Positions 1 to 11,100 are shown, numbered from the stretch's first letter. The stretch: DNA of 64,000 nucleotides from Durusdinium trenchii (GCA_963970005.1 CAXAMN010022729.1:313553-377552), one strand, 5' to 3'. Numbers and translations are program-made. The notes: generated from the letters alone by a model not told the origin.

Positions 1-440
1 CGCTTCACTTTTGGAGGAAGTCTCGTACGAAACGCTCGTTTTGGAGACTTGGCACTGCACTTGTGGAGCTGGACTCAGACCTGGCCAGTTCGTAGTGCAA
101 ATGTAGGGCGGGAAGAAGCTTTTCGGAGCTGGACTGAGAAGTGGCCAGTTTGTAGTACAAATGTAGTGCGGGAAAGAACTTTTCGGAGCTGGAGTCAGAA
201 GTGGCCAGTTTGTAGTACAAATGTAGGAAGGGAAAGAGCGTTTTGGAGCTGGACTCAGAAGTGGCCAGTTTGTAGTACAAAAGTAGTACGGGAAAGCATT
301 TCAGAGCTGGAGTGAGAAGTGGCCACTTTGCAGTACAAATGTAGTACGGAAAAGAGCTTTTTGGAGCTGGACTCAGAAGTGGCCAGTTTGTAGTACAAAA
401 GTAGCGCGGCAAAGAGCCCTTCAGGGCTGGAGTCAGAAGT
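1..440. repeat. Tandem repeat, about 60-bp unit
   Basis: About seven head-to-tail copies of a unit of roughly 60 bp, each with a core GTGGCCAGTTTGTAGTAC preceded by GGAGCTGGACTCAGAA. Cores recur near 81, 141, 201, 261, 319 and 379, so the period is close to 60 with small indels. Divergence between copies is modest. Open frames across it are produced by the repeat periodicity (60 is a multiple of 3) and are not taken as genes. The array directly abuts the 190-bp satellite that follows. Confidence 0.9.
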
Positions 441-449
441 GGCAGACGG

Positions 450-1378
450 TGTGGCGAAATTACGTCCGTGATGTCGCTGTGCCTTCTAGTGTGTGGACAG
501 ACCGTGCGGCCAAAGTACGTTCGCGATGCCGCAGCGCCATTGGGATTTGCGCGGCCTTGGTGGGAAGTGCGTTTGCGTGGCGCCGTGCCACTGGGGAGCG
601 CGAAACATGCTGGTGTAAACGCGGCGTGTCGCTGGTGAGCGCGACGATTAGCAGTATCATGTGATATGTTTGCTTCTCGTGCGTGGCGGACCGTGTGGCC
701 AAAGTACGTTCGCGACGTCGCAGCGCCATTGGGATTTGCGCGGCCTTGGTTTGGTGGGAAGTGTGTTTGCGCGGCGCCGTGCCTTTGGGGAGCGCGAAAC
801 ATGATGGCGTAAACGCGGCGTGTCGCTGGTGAGCGGGATCATTGGTGGTATCATGTGATATGTTTGCTTCTAGTGTGTGGACAGACCGTGTGGCCAAAGT
901 ACGTTCGTGATGTCGCAGCGCCATTGGGATTTGCGCGGCCTTGGTGGGAAGTGCGTTTGCGCGGCGCCGTGCCACTGGGGAGCCCGAAACATGCTGGCGT
1001 AAACGCGGCGTGTCGCTGGTGAGCGGGGTGATTGGCTGTCGCATGTGATATGTGTGCTTCTAGTGTGTGGACAGACCGTGTGGCCAAAGTACGTTCACGA
1101 TGTCGCAGCGCCATGGGGATTTGCGCGGCCTTGGTGGGAAGTGCGTTTGCGTGGCGCCGTGCCACTGGGGAGCGCGAAACATGCTGGCGTAAACGCGGCG
1201 TGTCGCTGGTGAGCGGGATCATTGTGGTATCAAGAGTGTCCCAAAAGAGTGCCCCGCAAGACCTAAGAGCTTCCTACAAGAGTGACCCACAAGGGTGTCC
1301 TACAAGACGGCGTGTCGCTGGTGAGAGGGATGATTGGTGGTATTACGCGATATGTTTGCTTCTAGTATGCGGCGGACC
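450..1378. repeat. 190-bp satellite array
   Basis: Tandem units marked by the anchor CGAAACATG at 601, 795, 985 and 1175, giving spacings of 194, 190 and 190 bp. A broken partial unit continues after a short unrelated stretch (about 1305-1378). Each unit includes GCGCGGCCTTGGTGGGAAGT and GCGGCGTGTCGCTGGTGAGC. The same family appears again at the right end of the window. Minus-strand frames here are shadows of the repeat. Confidence 0.92.
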
Positions 1379-2517
1379 TCTTCAGCGTTGCGCTGACACA
1401 GTGAGAAATGCACCCAGTTGCGCTGCCGCTTCATCTGCACATCGACGTCTACACCCCCTCACCTCTGTACACATAGAGACATAGATACACACATAGACAC
1501 ACACAGAGACCCACACACTTACTCAACACACTAGACTTAACACTTCACACTTAACACTTAACACACAACTCACATTCTAACTTCACACGTGGTGAAAAAT
1601 GCTTTCGGGCCACTCGTCGTCTAGTTCGAGAGACTGCCTACCATTCCGAACTCAAGCTAGCATTGCGCCTGCGTCCGGCACCTCTTTCTGGAGACCTTCC
1701 CGAGGAGAGGGGTGATTCTTCATCTGAAGCAACAGTGGCCAACAACTGTCGCAAGACCGGAAACAACAACTTTTCTTGCTCTGGTCGCCGCAGCACCTGC
1801 CGCCCCTCAGAAGAACAGGCGGCGGTTGACCTTCGGGCCTTCCTGCGCAAAGATTGCAGTTTGATGACAGCCGCCAATGACCGGCGACGGAACGCCTCAC
1901 CCTGTCCCGCCGCCCATTGAATGGCATGCAGCTGGCTTGCAGGCCAATTACCACCACCAAGTCAAAAGCACTGCGCTTGCCACGAACCAGTGACCACCAA
2001 GTTCCAAAATGCGCACGGCGCCATAACGAGTGCACAGTTGAGCCGAGGAAAGCACCCGCTCGCTCCCACCAGTTTATCCTGCGCAGTCTAAATGCACTTC
2101 AAAACTCTCAGGAGGCGTAAATAGGATGGAATTGGCCGCGCACGCCAGTGATCACCCTCGATTAACCTCACCCGTGACCCGTGTGTCCACACTATTTGGA
2201 GGAAAAAAAGAACACAACCTTTCCAAACTTTCCCCAAAAAATAGAGGGACAAGTGAGTGCACACCATGCGGCCAACTGGCACTGCTCTCCGAAGAAGTGA
2301 ACACCATGCATGAGGTGGGAATGATCATACACGATGCCCTGCAGGTGGTGCTGCGTCTCCAAGTCACACAATGGACGAAGCACCAAAAGGGCACATTTCG
2401 GGGACCAAAAGCCTCTCATCTCTATATACTATTTATACATATTATATTTATATATCTATATAATATATATATATGACTCGATTTAACTCCATTGCAGTCA
2501 AATGAATGCAATTCCGC
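1379..2517. other. Intergenic, no gene seen
   Basis: Contains short low-complexity CACTTAACA-type runs near 1490-1570 and an AT-rich dinucleotide stretch at about 2420-2475. The open frames between 1638 and 2420 are short, overlap on both strands and show no recognisable motif. Confidence 0.6.
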
Positions 2518-2640
2518 CTTTGGAGCACCTGTCGTGCCAGAAGTATAGATGAGCAAGGCCATATCATGAGCCTGCAACATCTCCAGCCAACTTGTCTCAA
2601 GCTCAACTACACGCTGAGAGATTGCAGCACATCTGTTGAT
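2518..2640 (-). pseudogene. Orphan exon of an AMP-binding (acyl-CoA synthetase-like) enzyme
   Basis: The minus-strand translation contains ALLIYTSGTTGAPKA, the ATP/AMP-binding signature (YTSGTTGxPK) of the ANL adenylating-enzyme superfamily (acyl- or aryl-CoA synthetases and NRPS adenylation domains). The preceding residues ELETSWLEMLQAHDM fit the usual approach to this motif. Coding similarity stops right after the PK codons, where the next bases on the coding strand (CCAAAG followed by GCGG) could be a GC-type donor, which dinoflagellates tolerate. I found no neighbouring exon with the downstream adenylate-forming motifs. This is either one exon of a gene with very long introns or a captured or decayed fragment. 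The exact exon limits are inferred. Confidence 0.55.
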
Positions 2641-3569
2641 GCCAACAAGCCTGCCTCTGGTCGCCGATATGGCGATCCGTTTCCAGTGCCTGGCAAAGTT
2701 CTGAAAAGTTGCGCACGGCGCACTCTGCAGCAAAAACAATACTGATAGACACTAGAACGCCAATGATATAAAATGTTCACAGGCTATCTCAACACGTAGA
2801 CGTAGTCCCAATTGCATTCACAGAGTTTGCCTGCAGCAGTGACCTCAAGCTCTGGTTCCGTAAAGGAGCGCGTCCGAGATCGTTGGCGACGCCTCAGCAC
2901 GAGTCAAATTTCAAGGCTTGAGGACACCTGCAGTCCACTGAATGAGATGGCAAAGTGATTTCTTGTTCAAACAGGCAATATCTTCGGCGCAAACTGAAGC
3001 TTCAATGCACGTCCAAAATCCGAAGGTGTGGTCGGCAAAGAGAGAAAATGGCAGCTCATCTGACAAAAGACTTCCGCTATTTTGTTTTGTATGTCCATAT
3101 GCTTCGTTTTAGTCAATTCTTCCTTTGCTTTACACCGTTCTTTGTTAAGTTATATTCCATCCCTTTTTTCTTTGCATTGCATTTTGGAAAAATAGTGCTT
3201 CAATCTCGACCCACCTCCACAGCAACGTCGTGGGCAGTCTCATCACCTATATTAAAGAGATCTTCGGGCACAGTTCCGACAAAAATTGTTCCTTTTGACG
3301 AACACCGTGTCACCACCGAAAAATGATCCTCACTTTTGCAATAACCAAAACAATTAACTACATCCAACAACACAACAACAGGGTGAGGGATGAAAAAATG
3401 GAATAACAGGGGTCAAAAACTTAAAAAAAGAGGAGATGAACAAGAAAATAAAATACGGATCAAAAATTAACGGAACTACTAGTATTTAAAAAGAAACATA
3501 TATTCGAAGTGATCAACAAGAAATATAAATAGGGATATTTAAAAGAAAAAATATATATATATATATATA
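2641..3569. other. Intergenic, AT-rich, no gene seen
   Basis: No motif-bearing frame. Becomes strongly A-rich from about 3330 and ends in an (AT)n run at 3551-3569, which is the insertion site of the Copia element that follows. Confidence 0.6.
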
Positions 3570-3639
3570 TGCGGACAGGATCTTTTGACCTCAAAGGGGG
3601 CCTGCGGTTCAGTCAAATCTGAGTGGACCTATTCTCGCA
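3570..3639 (-). repeat. 3' LTR of Copia element 1 (70 bp)
   Basis: Direct repeat of 10223-10292, starting TGCGGACAGG and ending TTCTCGCA on the plus strand (TGCG...CGCA on both strands). It lies directly downstream of the RT-RNase H polyprotein frame and of a polypurine tract on the minus strand. Confidence 0.85.
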
Positions 3640-3683
3640 CTCCTCCTTTGCTTCTAGAGCGGCCGTGAGCTCTCGAAGCAATC

Positions 3684-6180
3684 CTAAAAAGGTAGACTGG
3701 CCGAGTCCATGAAGGGGTAGTGAACATCCATCATGGCATAAATCTCAAGCTTCCTATCGTGATCCCCTTCACGGTCAGCCTTCGTCCACTCACCCTGCAG
3801 CTTCAAAATATGCTGCTTCGCCCTTAGGCATGATCGTGCCTCTGGCTCATCATACTCAGCCAACGCACGCAAATCGTCCTTGGTGATCCAGGAGCTTGTC
3901 GCCTGATTGACTGTCGGGTCTTCGATCCTTGAAACTGGAGCTGGCAGATCTTCATCTGCCCATTCAACTTCCTTCGGCTCTTCATTCACTTCCATCGCAG
4001 CCGCAGGAGCATCTTCCTCGCTTTCTGGTTCACGAGTCTCAATGAAGCGGAGTGTGATCTCGACCACCTCGCCACTCTCCAGGCGCACCGTCACTGACTC
4101 TTCCTCTTCTTCCTCCACGTTTTCATCCTCTGTGTTCCTGTAGGGCCTCAGGTCAGTAGGCCCTTCATCTCGCGCACACTCTTCTTTGTACGCCTTGATC
4201 TGGGCGTGGATCCGCCTCAAATCGAAGTCCTTGTTGGAGCGCTTGATGTAGTTCCAACGCTGCCAATCTTCCTCTTTCACCCCTTCCTTGTCGACATACC
4301 CGGAGGCCTTCACCAAACCTCGATGCTCTTCATGACCTTTATCTCTTCTCGCATGCCTTGCACATAGGCTCTGGTTGAAACACCATTCACATAGGCGCTG
4401 TCCTTGGCATCGGCGATCTTCACCTTCAGCTCTTCCACCAATCGCCATAGCCACCATAACTGCCCACGCGAGCCCTGCAATCATCAACATCATCACCATG
4501 ATGAGGATCAACACGCCATAGCTTCGTGTCGGGACTTCTTCCACAGCCTCTGATCTTGCGGCTGTTGCCTGCTCAAGACCCCCGAAGAGGAGGATTCTAT
4601 TCAGCAGTTTCGCCAACTTGTTGATCTTTATCCTGTTCACCTTGTTTTCTTCCAGCTTGACAAACTCCTCCTCTCCAATTCGCTCATCATCACTGTTCCT
4701 GGTATTGCACCAGTAGAGAATCAGAGTGATTCTAGATCTCGACAGGGGTTTCGTGCCAAGATCGGCCACATTGTATGTGGTTCCCACAGCTTTGACTTGC
4801 AGCTCCTCCTGCGCCACTTATAAATCTTGGATCCATAACAGTTTATATGGCGTATTTTCCCTGGTCCTCGTCGGTGGCAAAGGTGTAGGGCAGCAGAGTT
4901 ATCCACCAGGCACTCATGCTTCACCATTTCATCCACCAAAAACTCCAAGCACCTCTTGAGGTAGCGTCTGCAGCTGAACTCACCAAGGCATTGAGTTCTG
5001 CCTCAGCTGATGACAATGCCACACTCTTCTGACCACGGGAGCTGCTAAAGATCACCATTCCGTTCAGCATGTGGATGGTTGCTGATGTCGATCTCCGATG
5101 GCTCCGACCCCGACCAATCGCTGTCACTCAAAGTCTCCAAGAGCCACCTTGCTTCCACTGTGCGACTCACCAAGCCCTGTCCTGGCTCAATCACCTCGAG
5201 GACACTATACTGGCCCATTGTGTTTTTGAGATACCCAATGAGCTTTCCAAGCTTCTTCAAGCTGCTGGTGGTAGGGCACGACATGGTTGAAGCCAGTTCT
5301 TTGATCGTGTAGGAGACATCAGGCCGTTCCTGGGAGAGATATATGCCACATCCAACCAGGGAGCGATAGAGACTGGCCAGTTCTGGCTTCAGCTCAACTG
5401 ACCCATCCGGCTCGAGCACTTCCTGGTGACAGGGGAGCTTTTGGACCTTCCCATCTTCTCCTCGTACATCTCGACCATCTGTTCGGCATACTTCCCAGGC
5501 ATCACTTTCAAGCCCTTCTCAATCTCCACGTAAGTCCTTCGTAGGAATTGGAAGGAACTGCCAACGCAGGTCAGGTGCTGTTCCGCTATCTCGAAGCTCT
5601 GCTTAAGATCAGGAATGAACTGGTTCATCACATAGTCCCGCTCTCCCACGAACATCACATCATCGACGTGAATCAACAGCATCATCTTCTGTCCCAGGCC
5701 TCCCAGACATGGATTGATCGTGAAACCTCTCGTCCTCAGCCAGTCGGTCAGGTACTCGAACCATGCCTTTGCACCAATTCGCTGTTCTTGGAGATTCCTC
5801 TTAGCTTCAAAGTGCCCACTGGCTGTACTCACCTGAGTTGATGTCAAGCGCTCCCAAAGTATATTGGAGTCCCCCACGCTCTTCCTCTTGCCTCTTCATC
5901 AGGTAGATGGCCGGCAGGATTCTCAGGGCTTGTCCTCCAGTAGCTGGGCTGTGAACATCATCTCGTCGATCAGTCGCATATTCCCGAGCCACCAATCTTG
6001 ATCTCCTCAGGAATTGTTTCGGTGCCCCGGGCTCGTTGGACCTTTGCTTGGCCCTCCAATCCCTCACAAATCTTGTTGCGAGATTCTTGTAGCCGTCGAT
6101 CTTCTTCTCCAGCGGGGCAATCACTCCCAGCTTCTCAAGTCGCTTCTCTTCTACCTCAGGCTCAGGCCTTGATCCAGGCC
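3684..6180 (-). pseudogene. Copia RT-RNase H polyprotein part, frameshifted, with a membrane-spanning tail
   Basis: The minus-strand frames at 6361-5807, 5877-5389, 5419-5045, 5127-4921, 4948-4721 and 4817-3684 read in order as one polyprotein part. RT entry is RRSRLVAREYA; the catalytic strand is LLIHVDDVMFVGE; the connection domain is YRSLVGCGIYLSQERPDVSY; RNase H shows SVALSSAEAELNALV, then VDNSAALHLCHRRGPGKIRH and NVADLGTKPLSR. The last frame continues about 300 residues past RNase H, with a strongly hydrophobic run (about residues 98-130, LILIMVMMLMIAGLAWAV) and then acidic and charged sequence. At least five frame changes make this non-functional as written. Sequence similarity to RT ends near 6170, where plus-strand gag/protease sequence begins. 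Confidence 0.85.
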
Positions 6181-6714
6181 GCCCAATCGGCGTCTCAAGC
6201 TGCCCAAGCTGCAACCACGGCGAGTGTGGCCCAGGCAAGTGGAGGAGGAGGTGGCGGAGATGGTTCATCGAAGGCAATTCGCCGTGTTTCACAGCCAGCA
6301 GTTTTTGATCTGAGAGAGACATCGCTGACTGGCTCAATTCGAGTGATCCAGGAGAGCCCAAGGTCTTCAGTGGAGTACTACAGCATAGCCACAGAGGATG
6401 AGGCTGAGGATGATGACGACCGCGGCTATGTCATCAACACCATCCAGCAGTACGAAGACATGGATGAGGAGGACCAGGGCATCAAGGATGGAGATGCGAT
6501 CAGCGTGATCGTGGACTCAGGAGCAGATGCGTCGCTTTTTCCTGCGCATCTGATGGGAAAAGAGAAGCCCGTGAGTGGAATTTGTCCATACCTCCAAGAC
6601 GCACAGGGCACCAAGATTCAGACCTATGGCCACAGCGATGTGGACATCGTGATGCACTCCAAGGATGGGCGAGAGGTGATCATCAAGGAAAGGGTCACGT
6701 TCTCGGATCTAGTG
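6170..6714 (+). pseudogene. Copia gag C-terminus and aspartic protease, 5' part
   Basis: The frame has an Ala/Gln-rich segment (AQALIQAAQSASQAAQAA), a glycine run, then acidic linker and the protease core ISVIVDSGADASLFPAHLMG (about 6505-6560). DSGAD is the catalytic Asp motif of retropepsins. The frame runs cleanly to TFSDLV at 6714 and is then cut by a 721-bp insertion. It continues after the insertion at 7444 with SQPILSYGRL in the same phase. It lies on the strand opposite to the RT half of the element. Confidence 0.8.
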
Positions 6715-7435
6715 TTGTGACACCGAACACACGCACAGAAGAGGTTCGAGATGAAAAAATCAAAACACAAAAAATACCCAAACTAAAAACAAACACAAAA
6801 ATCAAACCTAGACTCAGACCTAAACCAGAACTCAAGACCAAACACAAAAACACACTCAACTGGAGACTCAAGTAGCAGAAGGTTGAACGCAGGAAAAAAA
6901 ACAAATCCGGACTCAGCAACAGAGAATTTGAGTCTGGGTTTGAGTCAGTCTGTTTTTTGAGTCTGGATTGGGCTTGAGTCTGGATTTCTTTTTCTGAGGC
7001 AAAACGCAGGTTCCCTAGCCTAGCCCCCAGAAAGCAGCAGGTGACTCAACACCAAACTCAAACTGGATCTCAAGCACTTGAAACCAACACCAGACTAAAC
7101 AAATAATCCGCATAGAAATATATAGAAATCAGGAAAAAGACTGGCGTGGAATTTCACGATGGCAGAAGGTTGAACAGAGGAAAAATAACAAATCCGGACT
7201 CAGCAACAGAGAATTTGAGTCTGGATTTGAGTCATTCCGTTTTTTTGAGTCTGGATTTGAGTCTGGGTTTGAGTCTGGATTTGAGTCTTGTTTTGTGATT
7301 TCTTTGAGTCCTGTCCTAAGTAGACCTGTTCTCAGAGTGTGGATTTGTTTTTCCTATTTGTTTATGTTTTGAATCTTTTTTGTTTCTTGAATTTTTCAAG
7401 GATTTTGGCTCTGTGTGTTGAGTTCGAGTTCACAA
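6715..7435. mobile_element. 721-bp TIR element (MITE-like) inside the protease
   Basis: Flanked by an exact 8-bp direct repeat ATCTAGTG (6707-6714 and 7436-7443). The ends form an imperfect terminal inverted repeat: TTGTGACACCGAAC...CACAGA at the left against TTGTGAACTCGAAC...CACAGA on the complement of the right. The interior is AT-rich, with a duplicated segment (GAAGGTTGAAC...GACTCAGCAACAGAG near 6880-6930 and 7163-7215) and many GAGTCTGGATTT iterations. There is no transposase frame, so it is non-autonomous. An 8-bp duplication would fit hAT- or Merlin-type transposases; I cannot decide which. Confidence 0.85.
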
Positions 7436-7443
7436 ATCTAGTG

Positions 7444-8136
7444 AGCCAGCCCATCTTGTCTTATGGCCGGTTGCCGAGGACAGGCTGGTCGATCGATGGT
7501 GGAACTCAGTGTCTCAAGCATGACGAGATCGAGATCCCCTTGGCGTTTCAGAACCAAAGCCTTGTGGTTCGAGCTCACATCAGAATGATTCGCGAACCTG
7601 GCTCGATTCGCACGCTGAGGGTGAGACTTGGTTCAGAGCTTCAGGAGACGGCAGTTGGCCGATATGGTTGGCAGAAGAAAGGAAGTTTTTGGTTGGGAAT
7701 GCATTCCAGCCGACACTATCAGACCCCTCAGTTCGTGCCGGAGTTCAGGGACCAGATTGAAGGCCTACGCAGGTCAACTCTGGTGGAGCGCCGTGGACAA
7801 TGGGAATTGGTGGAGATGGCTGAACCGCTTGATGGGCTATGGGAACAGGAGGAGCCCATTGATGAGTTGAAAGAGGAAGAGATGAGCAGGGTGATGACTT
7901 TCATTGCCCCAAGCGGGACGGTGCCGGAGACCTTTGGTTTCGAGGCGATGGATGGGTTCCACTTCGAGTCAAGTCCTGAAAGAATTGAGGAGTTGGCAGT
8001 GCCCGAGGCGATGGACGATGAGAGCTTTGAAGGAATGGACATTCCAGGAGGAGAAGGTGGAAATGGTGTGAGCCTTGAAGATCAGGAAGCACGATTGGAG
8101 GTTGGTGTGAGGCCGTCCCTTCTCAGCTTCAAGTGA
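7444..8136 (+). pseudogene. Copia protease C-terminal part and linker to integrase
   Basis: Resumes the protease after the TIR insertion (SQPILSYGRLPRTGWSIDG). It then runs through a charged linker rich in Glu to a stop at 8134-8136. The frame 7339-8136 starts upstream inside the insertion, so its first residues are not part of the protein. The integrase follows in a different frame. Confidence 0.7.
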
Positions 8137-8189
8137 GCGGGATAGCGCTGACCTTAGACAGCCCTCTTCGAAGTCTTCGAGCTGCCTGC

Positions 8190-10077
8190 GCCTTCTATCG
8201 CATTGGGCAGAGTGGAGGAAAGCAAAAATGCTTCAACAGGCTGATGTCACACCAGCACCAATTGGAGCTACTCATGGCCAGAGACTTAGCAGCCCAAGGA
8301 AGAGCTATGGAGGAACGCATCCCCTTGGAGCAGGTGTCAGCCCGAGAACCTACTGCTGAGGAGAGACGCCAGCATGAACTCACGCACCTACCTTACCAAG
8401 CATGGTGCACTGCCTGCCTGAAACATCGAGCACGGCAGGATCAGCATAGGAGGACGGGCAAGTCTCATGGACAAGGATGCCCCACGGTGTCATTCGACTT
8501 TTGCTACGTGAAAGCTTCAGGTTCAGGAGCAATTGGAGAAGAAGCAGAGGATGGTGCGCAGACTGGACTGGAGGTGGAACGTGGAGCACTTTGGTGGTCG
8601 CTGTCTGCTCACAGACAGGGTGTTTGCTCGCCCTGCCTGTGAAGTCGAAGAACCAGATGAGCCTTATCACCCACGGTCTTAGGCCACGAGGAAGTCCAGT
8701 ACTACAGCGACAACGGGCCCACACTGCGCCAGATTCTGAAGCTCCTGGTGACAGCAAGATCATCAATGGGGCTTAAGACGACAATGAGGACGACCAAGAT
8801 CTGTGACTCGGCCGGAAATGGGTTGGTGGAAAATGCCATTCAGAGGATCAGATCTTTGGCAGCAACTCTCATGGAAGACCTGACCGAGAGGATCGAGCTG
8901 AGGTTCCAGAGCCAACGCCCGATTTGGAGTTGGGCACGCAGGCATAGCGCATGGCTTATCAATCGATTGCAGCCATTCCACGGGTCCACAAGCTATAACT
9001 GGCTCATGGTCGATCCTACGAGGGCAAGCTGTGCAACTTCGGGGAGATCTGCTTTGCGTACTGCAAGCCGAAACAGGGCTATAAGGGGGATCCCAAGTGG
9101 AGGATCGGCATCTACTTGGGGAAGACGGAGATTCAGGACAATTGGGTGATTGGGGATGTCAACAGGGTCTATTTGAGCAGATCCATGAGGAGGATGGCTG
9201 GCGCAAGCAAGAAGAACCTCATGCGCTACAAGGGATTCACCGCCTACAGCTGGGAATATCAGCAGAATTTTGGAAGCTGGATTGTACCGTCAAAGAGAAT
9301 GGCCTCCATGGTTGGCATGCCCATGATCCAAGCTTTGCCCCCAAGATCCTCGCCCTCGTGAAGTCGTATGCAGGGAAGAGAGAAGAGGCCAAGGACTTGA
9401 TTGATGATGAGTTCAATCGAGAAAAGGCTCAAGGAGATGGAGGGCCACAGGATCCAGAAGAAAGGAAGTTGGCGGAGGACAAGAAGCAGGATTTTGTGGA
9501 GGAGGAAATCCCAGAGCCTCAACCTCGACTCCTACATGCTCGATCCACGCCAAGGAGTACAGCTCAAAAGACGGTGAGTCAGGAGCATGAGAAGGGAGAT
9601 GGCAAGAAGATGAAGATGACAGTCGAGAAGCCTACACATTCGCTGGAGGCATCAACACCGGAGCCCAAGAGATTGAGACAGCAGGATGAGCCCAATACCG
9701 AAAGGAGAGTCGAGATCACACAGGTCGGGGAGGACTCTTACTACCATATGGACTATATCATCGGTGAGGAGGAGATGGCCGTGTGGAACTATGAGAATGA
9801 AGAGGAGGAAGTGACAGCTCTGGAGATTCCAGACGCCTTGTGGTCCAACGCGCCTCTTGATCGAGTTCCTCCAGATCCACCCAAATGGATTGATGATTTG
9901 GCAGACTCCATAGTCCCACCTGTCAGGCCTGCAAGACCAGGCATCCATGTGGACACCCCTCTCGTCCTCAAGGGCTTACTTGGTGGCAGTGGTGTAGGAC
10001 CGTCAGGTGTTCCTCAATCAATTCGCGCTCGTCCAGGGTATGGGCAAGGAGGTAATCGGAGGCGCTTCAAACTCTAG
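8190..10077 (+). pseudogene. Copia integrase, frameshifted
   Basis: Three plus-strand frames carry the parts in order. 8133-8642 has the zinc-binding region (HELTHLPYQAWCTACLKH) and SFDFCYVKA with the first catalytic Asp. A frame change brings YYSDNGPTLRQIL (about 8700-8735, second Asp). 8748-9149 has GLVENAIQRIRSLA, with the catalytic Glu. 9097-10077 is the post-core region (WRIGIYLGK..., then acidic and Lys-rich sequence) ending in GYGQGGNRRRFKL. So D, D and E are all present but split over frames. It points away from the RT half, whereas Copia order should be gag-PR-INT-RT-RH on one strand. Confidence 0.8.
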
Positions 10078-10210
10078 GGTCAGGTACCCACCAGCACTGA
10101 TTGCGAGCAACTCGCTACACCAGTTCTTGACGGGGCCCGAGGTGAGGGTGTGGGTCCTGCCCTCTCCTGTCCCTGAGCTCGGGAGAGATGCTATGCAAAT
10201 CTCCGTCCTA

Positions 10211-10222
10211 GCTCCGCTACCA
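10211..10222 (-). other. Primer-binding site of Copia element 1
   Basis: TGGTAGCGGAGC on the minus strand, with no gap after the 5' LTR. TGGTA plus an acceptor-stem complement is the usual initiator-Met tRNA primer-binding site of Copia and Ty1 elements. Element 2 has a related site, TGGTTGCGCGGAGCC. Confidence 0.7.
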
Positions 10223-10292
10223 TGCGGACAGGATCTTTTGACCTCAAAGGGGGCCTGCGGTTCAGTCAAATCTGAGTGGACCTATTCTCGCA
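10223..10292 (-). repeat. 5' LTR of Copia element 1 (70 bp)
   Basis: Same 70 bases as 3570-3639 and in the same orientation. It is followed on the right by ATATA and an AT-rich run. Confidence 0.85.
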
Positions 10293-11100
10293 ATATACAT
10301 ATATATATATATCACACCCTTAACAATAGCAGTGGTGGTATTGGGGAGTAGTAGTAGTAGTAGTAGTAGTAGTACTAGTAGTACTAGTAGTACTAGTAGT
10401 TCTAGTAGTTCTAGTAGTTCTAGTAGTTCTAGTAGTAATAATAGTAGTAGTAGGGTTGTCATTGTTTAGAACTTTTGCATTCTGGTCCTGGCCGTGTTGA
10501 GGAAATAACTGGACAGATAGATAAAATAGTAGATAAGAAAAATTTGATAGATAAAATAGATAGGATACGTATGATAGATAGATAAAGATAGGATAGGATA
10601 GATCGGATAGATAAGGATAGATAAGGATAGATAGGATCGATAGGATCAAAAGGATGGATAGGATGGATAGGATCGATAGGATAGGATAGGATAGGATAGG
10701 GTAGGATAGGGTAGGGTAGGGTAGGATAGGATAGGATAGGATAGGATAGGGTACGGTAGGGTAGGGTAGGATAGGATAGGATAGATAAGATTTCCTTCCT
10801 TACAAGCCAAAAGCCACACAGAATCCAGAAGCCACGAATGCCACAGAAGCCACGAAAGCCAAAAGCCACAGAAGCCAGACGCAAAAATACACTATCCGTG
10901 AAACAAAGAAATCCTAAAATATATGGCCCTCCCCGGGACATCCAGGAACCAAGAAGACCAGAGGGACCAAGAGATCAAATGGACCAAGGGGATCAGGGGA
11001 CCAAGAGAGGATTGGGAGACCAAGGGAGGGGACCAGGGGAAAGGGACCAAGGGACCAAGGGGACCAAGGGACCAAAGGACTAAGGGAACCAAGGACTTTT
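10293..11100. repeat. Microsatellite cluster
   Basis: In order: AT-rich run (10293-10312), (TAG)n/(TAGTAC)n/(TAGTTC)n trinucleotide array (about 10346-10455), GATA/GGATA arrays (about 10515-10790), a stretch built on GCCACAGAA/AAGCCA (10805-10880), and a GGGACCAA-type array (about 10960-11095). Long open frames here come from the periodicity. No gene is called. Confidence 0.9.

Larger units (their letters stand above)
3570..10292 (-). mobile_element. Copia-type retrotransposon with 70-bp LTRs, internally rearranged
   Basis: Two identical-looking 70-bp direct repeats (3570-3639, 10223-10292) begin TG and end CA. On the minus strand the left flank of the interior starts directly after the LTR with TGGTAGCGGAGC (10222-10211), which fits a primer-binding site for an initiator-Met-like tRNA 3' end. 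The right flank ends in a purine tract AAAGGAGGAG directly before the 3' LTR (3649-3640). ATATA flanks both ends (3565-3569, 10293-10297), the expected 5-bp duplication, although the target is an AT microsatellite so this is weak. The interior holds RT and RNase H on the minus strand but protease and integrase on the plus strand. The upstream part of gag is missing. Confidence 0.85.

Noticed and set aside
1-440. CRISPR-like array
   Set aside because: Contiguous 60-bp units with no unique spacers; an ordinary tandem repeat in a eukaryotic context.
5-1484. Long open frames on both strands across the start of the window
   Set aside because: They follow the 60-bp and 190-bp tandem units, contain repeated peptide blocks and no motif.
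10262-11083. Leu-, Thr- and Pro-type repeat peptides
   Set aside because: Translations of microsatellites.
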